Assembly: GCA_910589415.1 (NCBI GenBank) | Contig: OU342633.1 | Coordinates: 36,214,210 to 36,278,209, forward strand | Direction: 5' to 3' | Origin: Malachius bipustulatus | Taxonomy: Eukaryota; Arthropoda; Insecta; Coleoptera; Melyridae | DNA length: 64,000 nucleotides | In this document: one piece after another, positions 48,501 to 51,098 of the stretch | Layout: every line of letters starts with the position of its first letter | How positions within the stretch are numbered: position 1 is the first letter of the stretch | The notes under the pieces: model-generated | Databases searched by the model: none | Told to the model about the DNA's origin: nothing | What the model saw: only the letters and a program-made list of their open reading frames with translations | Made by a program: the position numbers and the translations under genes

Positions 48501-49606
48501 CTGTCATTTCCCATTTTCAACAATAACTTCTCTGAGTTCTGAACATTCTTTTATGTACCTGTCAATGACTTCTCGAAGGAATGAAGACTGAGGTGGGATA
48601 GAGTAATGATAAAACAAATTAATCGACAGAGGGTGGTTTATAATCATCACGAGCGGTTAGCGAAAGATAAACGTAAATGGCGTGTAAAAGGAAAGTAATT
48701 TCAAATGTAAACTTTCATACACTTCTTCAGACGACCTCCGGTTATAAAAGTGGAAGGTACTCCTGAAAACGAGCTGACTTCCTCTGTACCTTGTAGTACA
48801 AGCTGACTACTACTTGCGACGGGAGAAAATTTATAGCATTAAAATTTCTTCTTATTCTCCAAAAGAAAAAGAGATAGTTTGTTGAATAATTTAAATGAGA
48901 AGCAGCTTCAAGCGTTGGTGTTTTTTAATTGTTTTACACTGGAGAAATTTATTTTGTAATTTAAAATTACCAAACTGGACGCTTCCTGAAATAATAGATG
49001 GTGGAGTTTTTCAATTAAGATTATAATTTAATTACAGGGAAGTGTTTTTGGTTTTACTAAAAGTGAATTATGAGTAAAGTCAGGTTTTCATTAAACGGTC
49101 AGTTTTCCAAACGAATTGATAAATTGAAAAATTAGGTTTCCAATTTCTTTGTGAAAAAATTAATGAAACGTTTTAATTGACTATTGCACAGTTGCTTTCC
49201 TTTCATGTTTAAAAAATCGATGATCGAACAAAAACGTACTGCTCGGGAATGGGGGAGTTATTTTATTCTCCGCAACTTTTTGATTGGTTTAAAATGTTAG
49301 GTACACAAATAAACATTTATAAATAGAAATCCTATAAACTGATATTTAACCAAACAACAGAACAGACGATTGTTAAAATAAATAATACATCGATTCTCTA
49401 GTTCTGTCTTCCCGATTCGCGACCTGACCTGTTCCTGGTAGATCCAGGACCCAGATAAGGGGCGTATCCGTTTTCCGGTCCCGGTGAGGAGTTATTACCT
49501 AATATTCATGCCGGTCCCTCGCGTCATATAACTTACCTGTTCTACGGAGCCGTAATAGCGTCTGGAGAAGACGCCGCGACGCGATATGAGATCGCTGGCG
49601 GTCGAT
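274..49606 (-). CDS. GARNL3: GARNL3 orthologue, 12 of its exons (partial gene)
   Basis: Split gene encoding a Rap/Ran-GAP domain-like protein. Exons in transcript order: 49537-49606, 41892-41975, 36448-36529, 34883-35001, 32912-33146, 32754-32852, 32463-32693, 27933-28195, 10048-10354, 5480-5716, 577-710, 274-514. Each is bounded by an AG acceptor and GT donor on the minus strand, and all phases join without a stop, giving about 700 residues. The order matches the vertebrate GARNL3 family: a basic N-terminal stretch, a Rap-GAP domain, a conserved linker, then a CNH domain. Rap-GAPs stimulate GTP hydrolysis by Rap-type small GTPases with an asparagine thumb. CNH domains are beta-propeller-like protein-binding modules. 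Cytoplasmic signalling is inferred from the family; the substrate of GARNL3 is not settled. Start codon and N-terminal exon(s) were not found, and the C-terminus lies outside the window. The introns are packed with transposable elements. Confidence 0.93.
577..710 (-). CDS. GARNL3: GARNL3 CNH-domain exon
   Basis: Encodes GGARLRMCVAIGRKLLMYQW followed by a Trp-rich stretch and ends in EGFTFLW. It starts in phase 1 after the acceptor TTAATTTTCCAG and ends in phase 0 at a GTAAGT donor. The family counterpart is the strand reading RIVVAIRNKLLLITRKHN. Joining it to the next exon gives FLW-ELTLAESPS, collinear with YIREICLSDSP in vertebrate GARNL3. Conservation is moderate, as usual for CNH blades. 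Confidence 0.9.
711..1579. other. Intron sequence, nothing recognised
   Basis: Intron of GARNL3. I find no coding similarity, no clear repeat and no terminal inverted repeats. The short open frame at 1337-1573 shows no recognisable protein pattern. Confidence 0.5.
1580..2586. repeat. Degenerate TTCTAGAA-rich repeat field (left part)
   Basis: Short motifs such as TTCTAGAAAGTTC, TTCCAGAA and their complements recur every few tens of bases. Examples lie near 1766, 2025-2060, 2243-2265 and 2487-2515. The field resumes on the other side of the LTR at 3468-3960, so the LTR appears to have inserted into one older array. Spacing is irregular and unit boundaries are eroded. Confidence 0.6.
2583..3467 (-). 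mobile_element. Solo LTR (2587-3463) with 4-bp target duplication GCCT
   Basis: A GC-richer 877-bp block. It starts TGTAACGGG and ends TTCGTTACA on the plus strand, so it has TG...CA ends with a TGTAAC/GTTACA inverted terminus. GCCT occurs immediately outside both ends (2583-2586 and 3464-3467). Read on the minus strand it has a TATA-like box (CTATATAAAC near 3335-3345) and a downstream AATAAAGA polyadenylation-type signal (about 2688-2697). That is the order expected of an LTR promoter and its R/U5 region. No internal gag-pol sequence adjoins it, so it is a solo LTR. The ORFs inside have no recognisable product. Confidence 0.8.
3468..3960. repeat. Degenerate TTCTAGAA-rich repeat field (right part)
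   Basis: Continuation of the array left of the LTR. CAAGTTCAGGGAACGATCTA at about 3480 recurs in altered form at 3810, followed by ATATTCTAGAA both times, so a unit of roughly 330 bp is repeated here. The motif at 3543-3563 contains alternating TTC and GAA blocks. Confidence 0.6.
3961..5479. other. Intron sequence, nothing recognised
   Basis: No exon, TE protein or obvious repeat recognised. The small open frames at 4144-4332 and 5171-5380 do not resemble known proteins. Confidence 0.5.
5480..5716 (-). CDS. GARNL3: GARNL3 CNH-domain exon
   Basis: Reads GGVSHRLIFDRTMQVRQVSV, then ILLLRGG, KIYVFRLSQLEAL and ERTRGCHLYSLSRP. These match the family motifs VFDRTLPVKQMHV, LLVLRA, LFVFRLSALQ and KTKGCHLYAI. 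The acceptor is TATTCCAG in phase 1. The donor CCTG/GTAAGT leaves phase 1, completed as Gly by the exon at 577-710. This is a central blade of the CNH propeller. Confidence 0.94.
5860..5946 (+). repeat. Purine-rich (GA)n microsatellite
   Basis: GAGAGA runs with occasional A or GG interruptions; the cleanest part is 5911-5945. On the minus strand it creates artificial serine/leucine-rich reading frames. Confidence 0.9.
5947..6779. other. Intron sequence, possibly the eroded 5' part of the jockey-like element
   Basis: No confident coding match. From about 6430 the base composition becomes like that of the LINE that follows, but I could not read a zinc-knuckle ORF1 protein. Confidence 0.35.
6780..8400 (+). 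pseudogene. Jockey-like non-LTR retrotransposon remnant (ORF2)
   Basis: Plus-strand translations, switching frame several times, give jockey ORF2 landmarks in order. They are TPQEIDAAIGTHRTNAI (about 6820), ELFVDSLREQF and TNEHLTLTDTDEV with SGRDEISN (7040-7230), NFFPQQWKKS (7295), PGQFAFREG (7460), VWHDGLL (7590), the polymerase motif YADDTAI (about 7818-7840), KIQMNPSKTQAILFG (7900) and a C-terminal VNIPPLDTSIK (8280). Reverse transcription and target-primed integration are the family function. Stops and frameshifts make this copy inactive. It lies in antisense orientation inside a GARNL3 intron. Confidence 0.85.
8401..9834. other. Intron sequence, nothing recognised
   Basis: No exon, TE protein or clear repeat seen. 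The frame at 9391-9585 has no recognisable similarity. Confidence 0.45.
9835..9903 (+). other. Very short ORF with a signal-peptide-like start
   Basis: Codes for 22 residues beginning MKKFVLVAAVFF and ending at TAA. Two lysines followed by a hydrophobic run resemble the leader exon of a secreted insect protein. No convincing donor site follows, so this may be chance or a fragment of a duplicated leader exon. Confidence 0.2.
10048..10354 (-). CDS. GARNL3: GARNL3 exon joining the Rap-GAP domain to the CNH domain
   Basis: Encodes TMLNRRAFSDVLAETPRHSR, then QIEFVRIGQALKLEAIVRGD and the first CNH blade with CADSWGDNRLVIGTEEGVYL. Vertebrate GARNL3 has NMLNRRSFSDVLPESPK, AEFVRIGQALKLKSIVRGDAP and the VCADPWG region at the same place. 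Acceptor TTCCAG in phase 0, donor GTAATA after phase 1. The exon is clearly GC-richer than its introns, as expected for old coding sequence. Confidence 0.96.
10355..11239. other. Intron sequence with weak repeat similarity
   Basis: The stretch near 10470-10570 (CGTCTGTCTGTGCGTATG and following bases) resembles 15108-15175 (GTCTGTCTGTATATTCGC and following bases), suggesting a diverged dispersed repeat. Nothing else recognised. The overlapping plus-strand frames at 10969-11218 have no known product. Confidence 0.4.
11240..11870 (+). pseudogene. Tc1/mariner-superfamily transposase fossil
   Basis: Broken plus-strand frames contain SDEAHFHIYGAVNRPNFRYW (frame-corrected), then NNPRQLHERPFHSPKVTIWC and AISKFAVIGPYFFED (about 11380-11525), then TARVSMTKLGQIFPARLAGN and DFFLWSYLKDNVY (about 11640-11745). 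These match the conserved blocks around the second and third catalytic acidic residues of DDE transposases common in insect genomes. The stretch expected to carry the middle acidic residue (the QDGATAHT-type block) is eroded. No intact ORF remains, and I did not find terminal repeats. Confidence 0.75.
11866..11902. repeat. (TTTA)n microsatellite, tail of the LINE
   Basis: About nine tandem TTTA units. On the minus strand they form an (AAAT)n tail directly after the 3' end of the LINE at 11903-14046, consistent with target-primed retrotransposition. Confidence 0.8.
11903..14046 (-). mobile_element. 5'-truncated non-LTR retrotransposon (jockey/CR1 type)
   Basis: Minus-strand open frames 13880-12927 and 12937-12056 together cover most of a reverse transcriptase. 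Readable blocks are KFWSFVNNKK, LKPKLTAGPDRVPAF, WKSTKIIPIFKKGKRCDVSN, YRPIALLSNFEKLFE, QHGFIKGRSTITNL, YTDFSKAFDSISH, GVPQGSVL, then LLFNVFIDDD and YVDDMKIFSE (the YxDD polymerase box). A C-terminal region follows with IRPALEYASVVWSPSS. In-frame coding continues to about 14046, where an A-rich stretch starts, so the 5' end is truncated. The element carries an (AAAT)n tail. Confidence 0.88.
12056..13880 (-). pseudogene. Reverse transcriptase of the LINE, one frameshift
   Basis: The upstream frame (317 codons) ends at 12927 just after GVPQGSVL. The downstream frame (293 codons) begins at 12937. One additional base in the codons following GSVL explains the break: shifting there restores the LLFNVFID block. 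Both halves are otherwise open, so the copy is fairly young. The polymerase box is YVDD rather than the common YADD. Confidence 0.85.
14047..14700. other. Intron sequence, nothing recognised
   Basis: Starts with an A-rich tract at 14057-14069. No coding or repeat similarity recognised. Confidence 0.4.
14705..15028 (+). promoter_or_regulatory. LTR-like or transcript-start-like block
   Basis: A TATA-type box (CTATATAAG at about 14713) is followed by CAGTCGGTCGTATC and about 200 bp further on by AATAAAG (about 14961). This spacing is typical of the promoter and polyadenylation part of an LTR. I could not find TG/CA ends with a target duplication, so the assignment is tentative. Confidence 0.35.
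15029..16199. other. Intron sequence, nothing firm
   Basis: Contains the second copy of the weak CGTCT/GTCTGTATATTCGC repeat near 15108-15180. No coding signal recognised. Confidence 0.4.
16200..17880 (+). repeat. Field of AACTTCAGACGACAA motifs (plus orientation)
   Basis: The phrase CAACTCCAGACGACAAGTCA or close variants recurs at about 16529, 16929 and 17571. Shorter forms (CTTCAGACGACA, CTCAGACGACAATTTAATA) lie between them. Longer blocks are also duplicated: AATTACTTAAAATGAACTCC at about 16753 recurs near 17341, and CTTGGAATTATCAA at 16881 recurs at 17519. So it is a decayed tandem array with units of several hundred base pairs. Confidence 0.65.
17881..18879. other. Intron sequence, nothing recognised
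   Basis: Only a small CAGTG/CTAGTG tandem run at about 18536-18563 stands out. Confidence 0.4.
18880..19560 (-). repeat. Same TTCAGACGA motif family, reversed orientation
   Basis: Here the motif reads TCGTCTGAAGTTT, TCTGAAGTTTG and TCTAAAGTTT on the plus strand. That is the reverse complement of the units at 16200-17880. Less regular than the left field. Confidence 0.5.
19755..19991. mobile_element. 231-bp MITE with 41-bp terminal inverted repeats
   Basis: The element runs from 19758 to 19988. Its two 41-bp ends (19758-19798 and 19948-19988) are inverted copies with one mismatch at position 8. They begin AGGTATG and include CCACCAAAGGAACATTGAGG. TTA lies just outside each end (19755-19757 and 19989-19991), a 3-bp TWA-type duplication as used by PIF/Harbinger-like elements. 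Near-complete palindromy explains the opposed ORFs on both strands, which are not genes. Confidence 0.85.
19992..21003. other. Very AT-rich sequence, nothing recognised
   Basis: Low-complexity A/T sequence left of the P-like element. An ATG at about 20056 followed by a GTGAGT-like site is not supported by any downstream exon. Confidence 0.4.
21353..23938 (+). pseudogene. THAP-domain P-type transposase, five exons, C-terminally truncated
   Basis: Exons 21353-21417, 21790-22022, 22190-22336, 22428-22699 and 23183-23938 join in phase and give about 500 residues. Exon 1 starts MGFKCCLCKCSPDKVKKISL and exon 2 continues with WLAACDL and ICSSHF, the C2CH zinc site of a THAP DNA-binding domain. Exon 4 has a basic coiled-coil region (KTAKIKTLQTTKRRLQKR). 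Exon 5 has the catalytic core blocks YSPELRSFALTLHFYAPKAY, LVQDEMSI (likely first Asp) and LTFDGAATN (likely second Asp), then EPCYVFYDLCHMIKL. It then stops, without the GTP-binding insertion or the last acidic residues. If the intron after 22699 is not removed, translation ends at TAA 22726, giving a short THAP plus coiled-coil protein like the known P-element repressors. Confidence 0.87.
21449..21683. mobile_element. 235-bp palindromic MITE nested in the first transposase intron
   Basis: Ends GTGGAGTGCTAGAACG and its complement frame a sequence that is about 85 percent like the MITE at 59496-59732, including GCCCTGTATTATCAAACTAT and the phrase TTGGTCTGAT. The terminal 15 bp differ from that copy. 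It lies between transposase exons 1 and 2. Confidence 0.8.
24879..25499. other. Intron sequence right of the P-like element
   Basis: No coding or repeat signal recognised. Confidence 0.4.
25500..25600 (+). repeat. Dispersed repeat, copy 1
   Basis: The sequence around ACGATCACAAACGGTAAGTA followed by TTGGCTATTTTATTTGAAAT and CAGGGAGGGA matches 52085-52160 with scattered changes. It contains a donor-like GGTAAGTA. Confidence 0.6.
25860..27360 (-). repeat. TCGTCTGAAGTT repeat field with a 337-bp tandem repeat
   Basis: About 26270-27130 holds three tandem units. The phrase AATCCATCTGTAG occurs at about 26426, 26763 and 27100, and AGTAAAGTGATATCAAATAC occurs at 26290 and 26626 with a decayed third copy near 26950. 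Around and between them TCGTCTGAAGTT recurs, the reverse complement of the motif at 16200-17880. Units are diverged by roughly a tenth or more. Confidence 0.75.
27361..27932. other. Intron sequence before the exon
   Basis: Nothing recognised apart from the GTGAGT donor region of the adjoining exon. The frame at 27598-27819 looks like chance. Confidence 0.4.
27933..28195 (-). CDS. GARNL3: GARNL3 exon, C-terminal part of the Rap-GAP domain
   Basis: Encodes IFAVVSQHSADEYRLSVFSD, then EAVPLFGPSLPCPPVF, FREFLLVKLINGEKATFETP and TFARKRQRTLEMLIKDLH. Family members read EESVPLFGPPLPTPPVF and FRDFLLVKLINGEKATLETP at this point. Phase 1 at the acceptor (CAACAG) completes His, and it ends phase 0 at GTGAGT. 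The ATG-started frame at 28184 begins inside the exon and is not the true start. Confidence 0.96.
28196..28439. other. Intron sequence
   Basis: Short spacer between the exon and the LINE fossil; nothing recognised. Confidence 0.4.
28440..29890 (-). pseudogene. Non-LTR retrotransposon fossil with RNase H domain (I/R1 group)
   Basis: Read leftwards on the minus strand: GGVLSPLLWSLLVDDLLAVP (about 29870-29810), AYYTDDLVILIKRR (29790-29745; the polymerase box, YxDD altered), then LTWNSHLEKVIHRAKLSLR and RPIIAYGSTSWWSKG (29550-29430), then an RNase H segment VALVWVPGHAGYGENELADS with LARKGAESEFIGPEP (28745-28640), and finally ELNRKEFKALIGL (28490-28450). Presence of RNase H after the polymerase places it with I, R1 or LOA-type LINEs rather than plain jockey. 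Stops and shifts throughout. Confidence 0.85.
29906..29950. promoter_or_regulatory. Palindromic CRE-type motif cluster
   Basis: TGACGTCA occurs at 29906-29913 and again inside the perfect 16-bp palindrome CCAATGACGTCATTGG at 29925-29940. A half-site CACGTCA follows at 29944-29950. TGACGTCA is the binding site of CREB/ATF factors. It may be chance or a hairpin at a repeat boundary; there is no known promoter here. Confidence 0.4.
29951..31439. other. Intron sequence, mostly unrecognised
   Basis: No exon or TE protein recognised. A (CTG)7 run lies at 30940-30960. The two minus-strand frames at 30552-30937 overlap and have no recognisable product. Confidence 0.45.
30940..30960 (+). repeat. (CTG)7 microsatellite
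   Basis: Seven perfect CTG triplets in intronic sequence. Confidence 0.95.
31440..32290 (+). pseudogene. Reverse-transcriptase fossil of a non-LTR element, plus strand
   Basis: Frame-corrected plus-strand reading gives LDMSRAYDRIWRDGLLEKFQ followed by TYGISEKF (about 31580-31670), SLRVAVDVVLSETFTTISAA (31700-31750), AEGKKSQYLIKI (31860) and FFGVYFETNMSWHDSLEHRI (32040-32100). These are the polymerase palm, the region after YxDD and the GV-D-LTW block of I/R1-type LINEs. It is opposite in orientation to the fossil at 28440-29890. No intact frame. Confidence 0.75.
32463..32693 (-). CDS. GARNL3: GARNL3 exon, catalytic Rap-GAP core
   Basis: Reads KYSVYTIYEGHEIMFHVSTL, LPYSRDNRQQVE and RKRHIGNDIVNIVF, ending FNPTCIKSQFT. 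The RHIGNDIV helix is the Rap-GAP signature. Its Asn (codon 32563-32565) corresponds to the catalytic asparagine thumb of Rap1GAP, which replaces the arginine finger used by RasGAPs. All signature residues are present, so the enzyme should be catalytically competent. Acceptor after TTTTTTCCTCAG in phase 1; donor ACAC/GTATCC, a weaker donor than the others. Confidence 0.96.
32754..32852 (-). CDS. GARNL3: GARNL3 Rap-GAP exon
   Basis: Encodes EIGSPKFDQFLAFLGDKIRL and then KGWDKYRGGLDIK, matching FLNLLGDTITLKGWTGYRGG in the family. The Trp-x-x-Tyr-Arg-Gly-Gly block is diagnostic of Rap-GAP domains. Phase 1 at both ends, with introns of only 59 and 60 bp on its sides. It is too short and lacks an ATG, so an ORF scan misses it. 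Confidence 0.95.
32912..33146 (-). CDS. GARNL3: GARNL3 Rap-GAP exon
   Basis: Encodes GAQKISLPMTTNKVLTVKQI, then KVEKGPKEIFTPDIQKDLLL, LEEQEGSVNFKFGVIYMKHG and QNTDDEILSN. The family has EKGPREIFHPEIQKDLLVLE and EQEGSVNFKFGVLFAKDGQ, so this is among the best-conserved parts. Acceptor GTTTACCAG in phase 0, donor GTAAGT after phase 1. The intron to the next exon is 59 bp. Confidence 0.96.
33147..34882. repeat. Intron with a diverged inverted repeat
   Basis: TGAGAAACTTCAAATGTAC at about 33388 has an inverted partner near 34186-34210. The flanks (around GGTTTTACGGCTGCA and its partner TGCAGCACTAGAGCC) also pair loosely, suggesting an old hairpin or long-TIR element of about 0.85 kb (roughly 33370-34230). 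The plus-strand frames inside (33538-33870, 33901-34164) show no known domain. Confidence 0.4.
34883..35001 (-). CDS. GARNL3: GARNL3 exon, N-terminal side of the Rap-GAP domain
   Basis: Joined to the previous exon it reads LGK-LHQNYVGLDNDKSPFF, LSIVMNEDNSTC and VPLYRAILFRKT. Vertebrate GARNL3 has VHQNYIGNDAEKSPFFLSV and PQYRAILWRKTG. Acceptor TTTGTTTCAG (phase 1), donor ACG/GTAAGT (phase 0). Its codon usage is AT-richer than that of neighbouring exons. Confidence 0.94.
35101..35884. mobile_element. Large palindromic (hairpin) element, arms about 300 bp
   Basis: Left arm about 35101-35402 and right arm about 35573-35884 are inverted copies over their whole length. Shared phrases include CCATATTGGAAAAATGGTAC, ACGAGTTACAGCGCCTTCGA, ACGAACATCTG and CTCAACTAACAA. 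The loop is about 170 bp. Ends are close to GAGCTTC / GACCTTC, but I could not define a target duplication. It has no coding capacity, so it is a non-autonomous foldback or MITE-type element. It lies 100 bp upstream (transcript sense) of the exon at 34883-35001. Confidence 0.82.
35885..36447. other. Intron sequence with short homopolymers
   Basis: A run of cytosines at 36181-36193; otherwise nothing recognised. Confidence 0.45.
36448..36529 (-). CDS. GARNL3: GARNL3 exon before the Rap-GAP domain
   Basis: Encodes MFGSPSTPVLENPEYQTRWY then FKYFLGK, matching LENPEYHTRWYFKYFLG, a hallmark of this family. The first codon after the acceptor (GGTTTCAG) is ATG, so translation could in principle start here in a shorter isoform, although upstream exons with conserved coding sequence exist. 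Ends phase 1 at GTAAGT. Confidence 0.95.
36530..37027. other. Intron sequence, nothing recognised
   Basis: No coding or repeat signal recognised between the exon and the candidate exon to the right. Confidence 0.4.
37028..37098 (-). other. Candidate alternative exon, 71 bp
   Basis: On the minus strand a strong acceptor (ATTCTTTAGATTCAG) and a strong donor (GTAAGTAG) enclose 71 bp. Read in phase 2 it gives VKSVKQFHPDKKARLSIFNT. Inserted between the phase-0 exons 41892-41975 and 36448-36529 it would hit a TAA after four codons. It could therefore be a poison exon, an alternative 5' non-coding exon (the next exon begins with ATG), or a cryptic pair of sites. Confidence 0.3.
37447..40025. mobile_element. 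2.6-kb structure with about 400-bp inverted arms
   Basis: Left arm about 37447-37850 and right arm about 39465-40025 pair in inverted orientation. Shared blocks include GCCAAAAT..AAGGCGTC, GAAAAGCCCCACATTTTGG, CTGCTTCAGGTTAAT and GCCATTAAAAGCACAAATTT. The right arm has an extra insertion of about 130 bp near 39660-39795. Between the arms (37851-39464) there is a GC-rich block with an internal duplication around TCAGC.TCCTCGAAAACGGGG and a run of 22 G. No transposase is recognisable, so this is a non-autonomous long-TIR or foldback element. Confidence 0.7.
38956..38977 (+). repeat. Poly-G run of 22
   Basis: Homopolymer inside the long-TIR structure. Its length is probably uncertain in any assembly, and it creates glycine-rich artefact frames. 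Confidence 0.9.
40026..40369. other. Intron sequence
   Basis: The minus-strand frame 40080-40337 has no recognisable product. Nothing else seen. Confidence 0.35.
40370..40830 (+). repeat. Three spaced copies of a 45-bp core, period about 174 bp
   Basis: Variants of GGAACGCCAATGGTCCCGGA followed by CAACG and TTATCA begin at about 40375, 40549 and 40722. The second and third copies remain similar for about 105 bp (down to AGGGGCAGGGGCGT / GGGGATAGGGGTGT). A TATA-like CTCTATATAGG sits between copies 1 and 2. Confidence 0.6.
40831..41891. other. Intron sequence, nothing recognised
   Basis: No coding or repeat similarity recognised. Confidence 0.4.
41892..41975 (-). CDS. GARNL3: GARNL3 N-terminal exon
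   Basis: 28 codons, phase 0 at both ends: LQQPEVDGQEHCRRFRIENG then DSPGEKDE. The family counterpart is GRFRVENGSSDEN. Acceptor ATTTGTTTTCAG, donor GTCAGT. It is too short and lacks ATG, so a simple ORF scan does not show it. Confidence 0.88.
41976..43149. other. Intron sequence, possible eroded LINE
   Basis: No clear protein match until 43150. The minus-strand frames at 42106-42399 and 42653-42877 are unrecognised. Confidence 0.35.
43150..43450 (-). pseudogene. C-terminal fossil of an RNase H-type LINE
   Basis: Minus strand reads NRKELRLLVRLLPDHNCLNR then YLMSVRGI (about 43440-43355), and further on LAFIKRACPC (about 43250). This is the pattern found downstream of RNase H in I/R1-type elements (xNRKExRxLVGLLTGHxxLNRHL). 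The fossil at 63850-63980 and the end of the one at 28440 carry the same block. Confidence 0.6.
43802..44023 (+). other. Open frame without start codon, product unknown
   Basis: A 73-codon stop-to-stop frame with even codon use. It reads GYIRPSSTEIVQWSAGKRYT, then VSNYNASLSINNQRNKRNYL and ends GRHSVAGLASDLDN. An ATG-started frame (43827-44036) overlaps it in another phase. I recognise neither. It might be the last exon of an unknown gene or a transposon fragment. Confidence 0.25.
44024..44919. other. Intron sequence, nothing recognised
   Basis: No coding or repeat signal recognised. Confidence 0.4.
44920..46086 (+). mobile_element. Solo LTR copy A (44924-46082), target duplication ATCT
   Basis: Begins TGTAACGTACACC and ends AGTTCGTTTCA. 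ATCT flanks it on both sides (44920-44923 and 46083-46086). A polyadenylation signal lies at about 45935 (TTTTAATAAAGAG). Copy B at 60594-61569 matches in inverted orientation at both ends and in several internal blocks, for example CTGGCATTTAGCC, TCGACAGTCGAG, GGGTGATG, TCTTGAGCACGGTTAACA and AACGACTATTTTTCCC. No gag-pol adjoins it. The minus-strand ORF of 157 codons at 45379-45852 lies inside the LTR and is a by-product of the minisatellite. Confidence 0.88.
45478..45575 (+). repeat. Minisatellite inside LTR copy A
   Basis: Five or six tandem units of about 17 bp, consensus TTTTTCCCTGGAGGCAA, followed by further degenerate TTTTTCCGTACC units to about 45660. Copy B has a different expansion of related units (about 61120-61255). 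Confidence 0.9.
46087..47339. other. Intron sequence with A-rich tracts
   Basis: A-runs at about 46597-46610 and 47044-47058 bracket a block of roughly 440 bp that could be an unclassified repeat. No protein recognised. Confidence 0.4.
47340..48560. repeat. Decayed tandem repeat, units about 300-360 bp
   Basis: GTTGGTCGAGCTAGGAGTGC, CAATACTACGACCACTGATA and TGGGAGAGGAGACGAAGAAG variants recur in the same order from about 47380, 47700, 48060 and 48340. At least three units are recognisable, with indels. The short minus-strand ORFs here (47962-48144, 48225-48446) are paralogous artefacts of the repeat. Confidence 0.75.
48561..49536. other. Intron sequence, nothing recognised
   Basis: No coding or repeat signal recognised before the exon. 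Confidence 0.4.
49537..49606 (-). CDS. GARNL3: GARNL3 N-terminal exon (most upstream exon found)
   Basis: 23 codons, STASDLISRRGVFSRRYYGS then VEQ, preceded by one base that completes a codon from an upstream exon. The family has RRHYGSVE at this place. Acceptor CTCTCTGTTCCAG and donor GTAAGT are both strong. Because it starts mid-codon, at least one more 5' exon exists to the right. Confidence 0.85.
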
Positions 49607-49949
49607 CTGGAACAGAGAGAAAAGAACACTCAATCACTATCACCAAAGTTAACCAAACAGCACGAAACCGAAGGGCGAGTTATTGTCATCGGTTGGAATT
49701 TATATCTGTCTTTGTATCGTTCGTCAGTTACGGCGTTTTAGAAGAAATATTTATGAGAGGGGTGAAAAGTTGAGTTTATCGAAAGACCAATGCAACAGAT
49801 TTTATGTCATAAGTTCCGATTGTGTTTTGAAAGTTTACTCATTTATCAGTTGCATTGAAGGATGAAAAGCTAAGCTTTTCGAACATATTTAAAGTTTACA
49901 AAGGTATATCTTTAAAGTGGTTCGCTAAAATTGAAATTTGCAAAAAAAT
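49607..49949. other. Intron sequence
   Basis: The frame at 49683-49865 is unrecognised. Confidence 0.4.
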
Positions 49950-50660
49950 AAGATTTAGCGCCGGTTTTATGCTTGAAATTTTATTTCAGCTAAGAAAACA
50001 GGCTGAGACGTGAACTTCAGTAGGTACCAGCTTTCTTGATTACATTTAATATTATTTGATGAAAAAGTGATTAATTAAATATTTAAAAAATGAAAAGAAA
50101 CTTCACTGTATGTAGTAACATCATGAAAAGTTGTACTTTTCGGATGGGAACTTGTATTAGAGAGATATGATAGTGGGCAAACAATTATCTTCCATTTACA
50201 CGTAAATATCGTAACAGAAACAAGGCTATCCGAAAAGTATAATCTTACAGCCGCTTTATTTATTTTTTTAATAATTATTAGCTTATAACTAAGCAGAAAC
50301 CGCGTTATCTGCTTTCACACTGCACTACACAAAAACATAACGGCAGGCCAGCGTTACGCGAAACCAACATGAGCTCTTCTATAAAAGGAGCTACAACTTT
50401 TTTAAGCTATAAAAACTCTTCAATTTATGTGGTAACATATTGAAAAGTTGATTTTTTCGGACGGAAAGGGGTTGAATATACATATACTTACCAGAGATGA
50501 CTAATAATCTCATCTCATTGTGGTTCTAAGCCGTTTTGTTGTGTACAATAGCGGTCTGGAAATTTTAGTGCCGTTTTTCACATTTTTAAACGAATTGACT
50601 TTCATTATCGAGAACAGAAACAGCGTTACCTGCTTTCACATCGCCCTGCATGAAATTTTT
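49950..50660 (+). repeat. Tandem repeat with period about 315 bp
   Basis: Pairs at constant spacing: AACATCATGAAAAGTTGTAC (50118) with the variant at 50432; CAGAAACCGCGTTATCTGCT (50302) with the variant at 50616; an AGCCGCTTTA/AGTGCCGTTTT pair at 50250 and 50567. A third partial unit starts near 49955. Confidence 0.7.
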
Positions 50661-50664
50661 ATCC

Positions 50665-51098
50665 GAATAAGATAGAAACAAACGTCTTGAATTTTACTAC
50701 TTTTTGACGTAAAAGTGATCTGTCAAATGTCAAATATGACGTTGCAGTCGCTGTCAAATTCAATTTTTTAAATCGCATGGGGATCATGTGAGACCTCATA
50801 AAAAGGAATTCCAATTATCTACAAAAACATTGTGTTAGTTTTTAATTTTGATAATCATTTTGTCAACGATATTTACAGACCCCCCCCCCCCACCCTTTTC
50901 AAATTCTGAACAGACTAGTCAAAAATTTAAAACTAACGTGTAGATATTTGAAATACCTTTTAAATGAGGTCTCACATGACCCCCTGCTGTCCTTCAAAAT
51001 TTTGAAGTTGACAGAGTTAACGTCGTATTTGACATTTGACGGACTCATTTATGTCAAAAAGTAGTGAAATCCATTACATTTGATTAAATATTCTACCT
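50665..51098. mobile_element. Palindromic MITE, arms about 190 bp
   Basis: Left arm (about 50665-50860) and right arm (about 50920-51098) are inverted copies sharing ACTACTTTTTGACGTAA (variant ACATAA), GTCAAATGTCAAATA, CATGTGAGACCTCAT and a TCTACA..AACAxTGTTAGTTTTxAATTTT block. The loop contains a poly-C run at about 50880-50890. The half copy at 52985-53175 shows this is a repeated family. Confidence 0.8.

Noticed and set aside
47340..48560. CRISPR-like array
   Set aside because: Units are 300-360 bp and diverged, without short identical repeats and unique spacers, in a eukaryotic genome.
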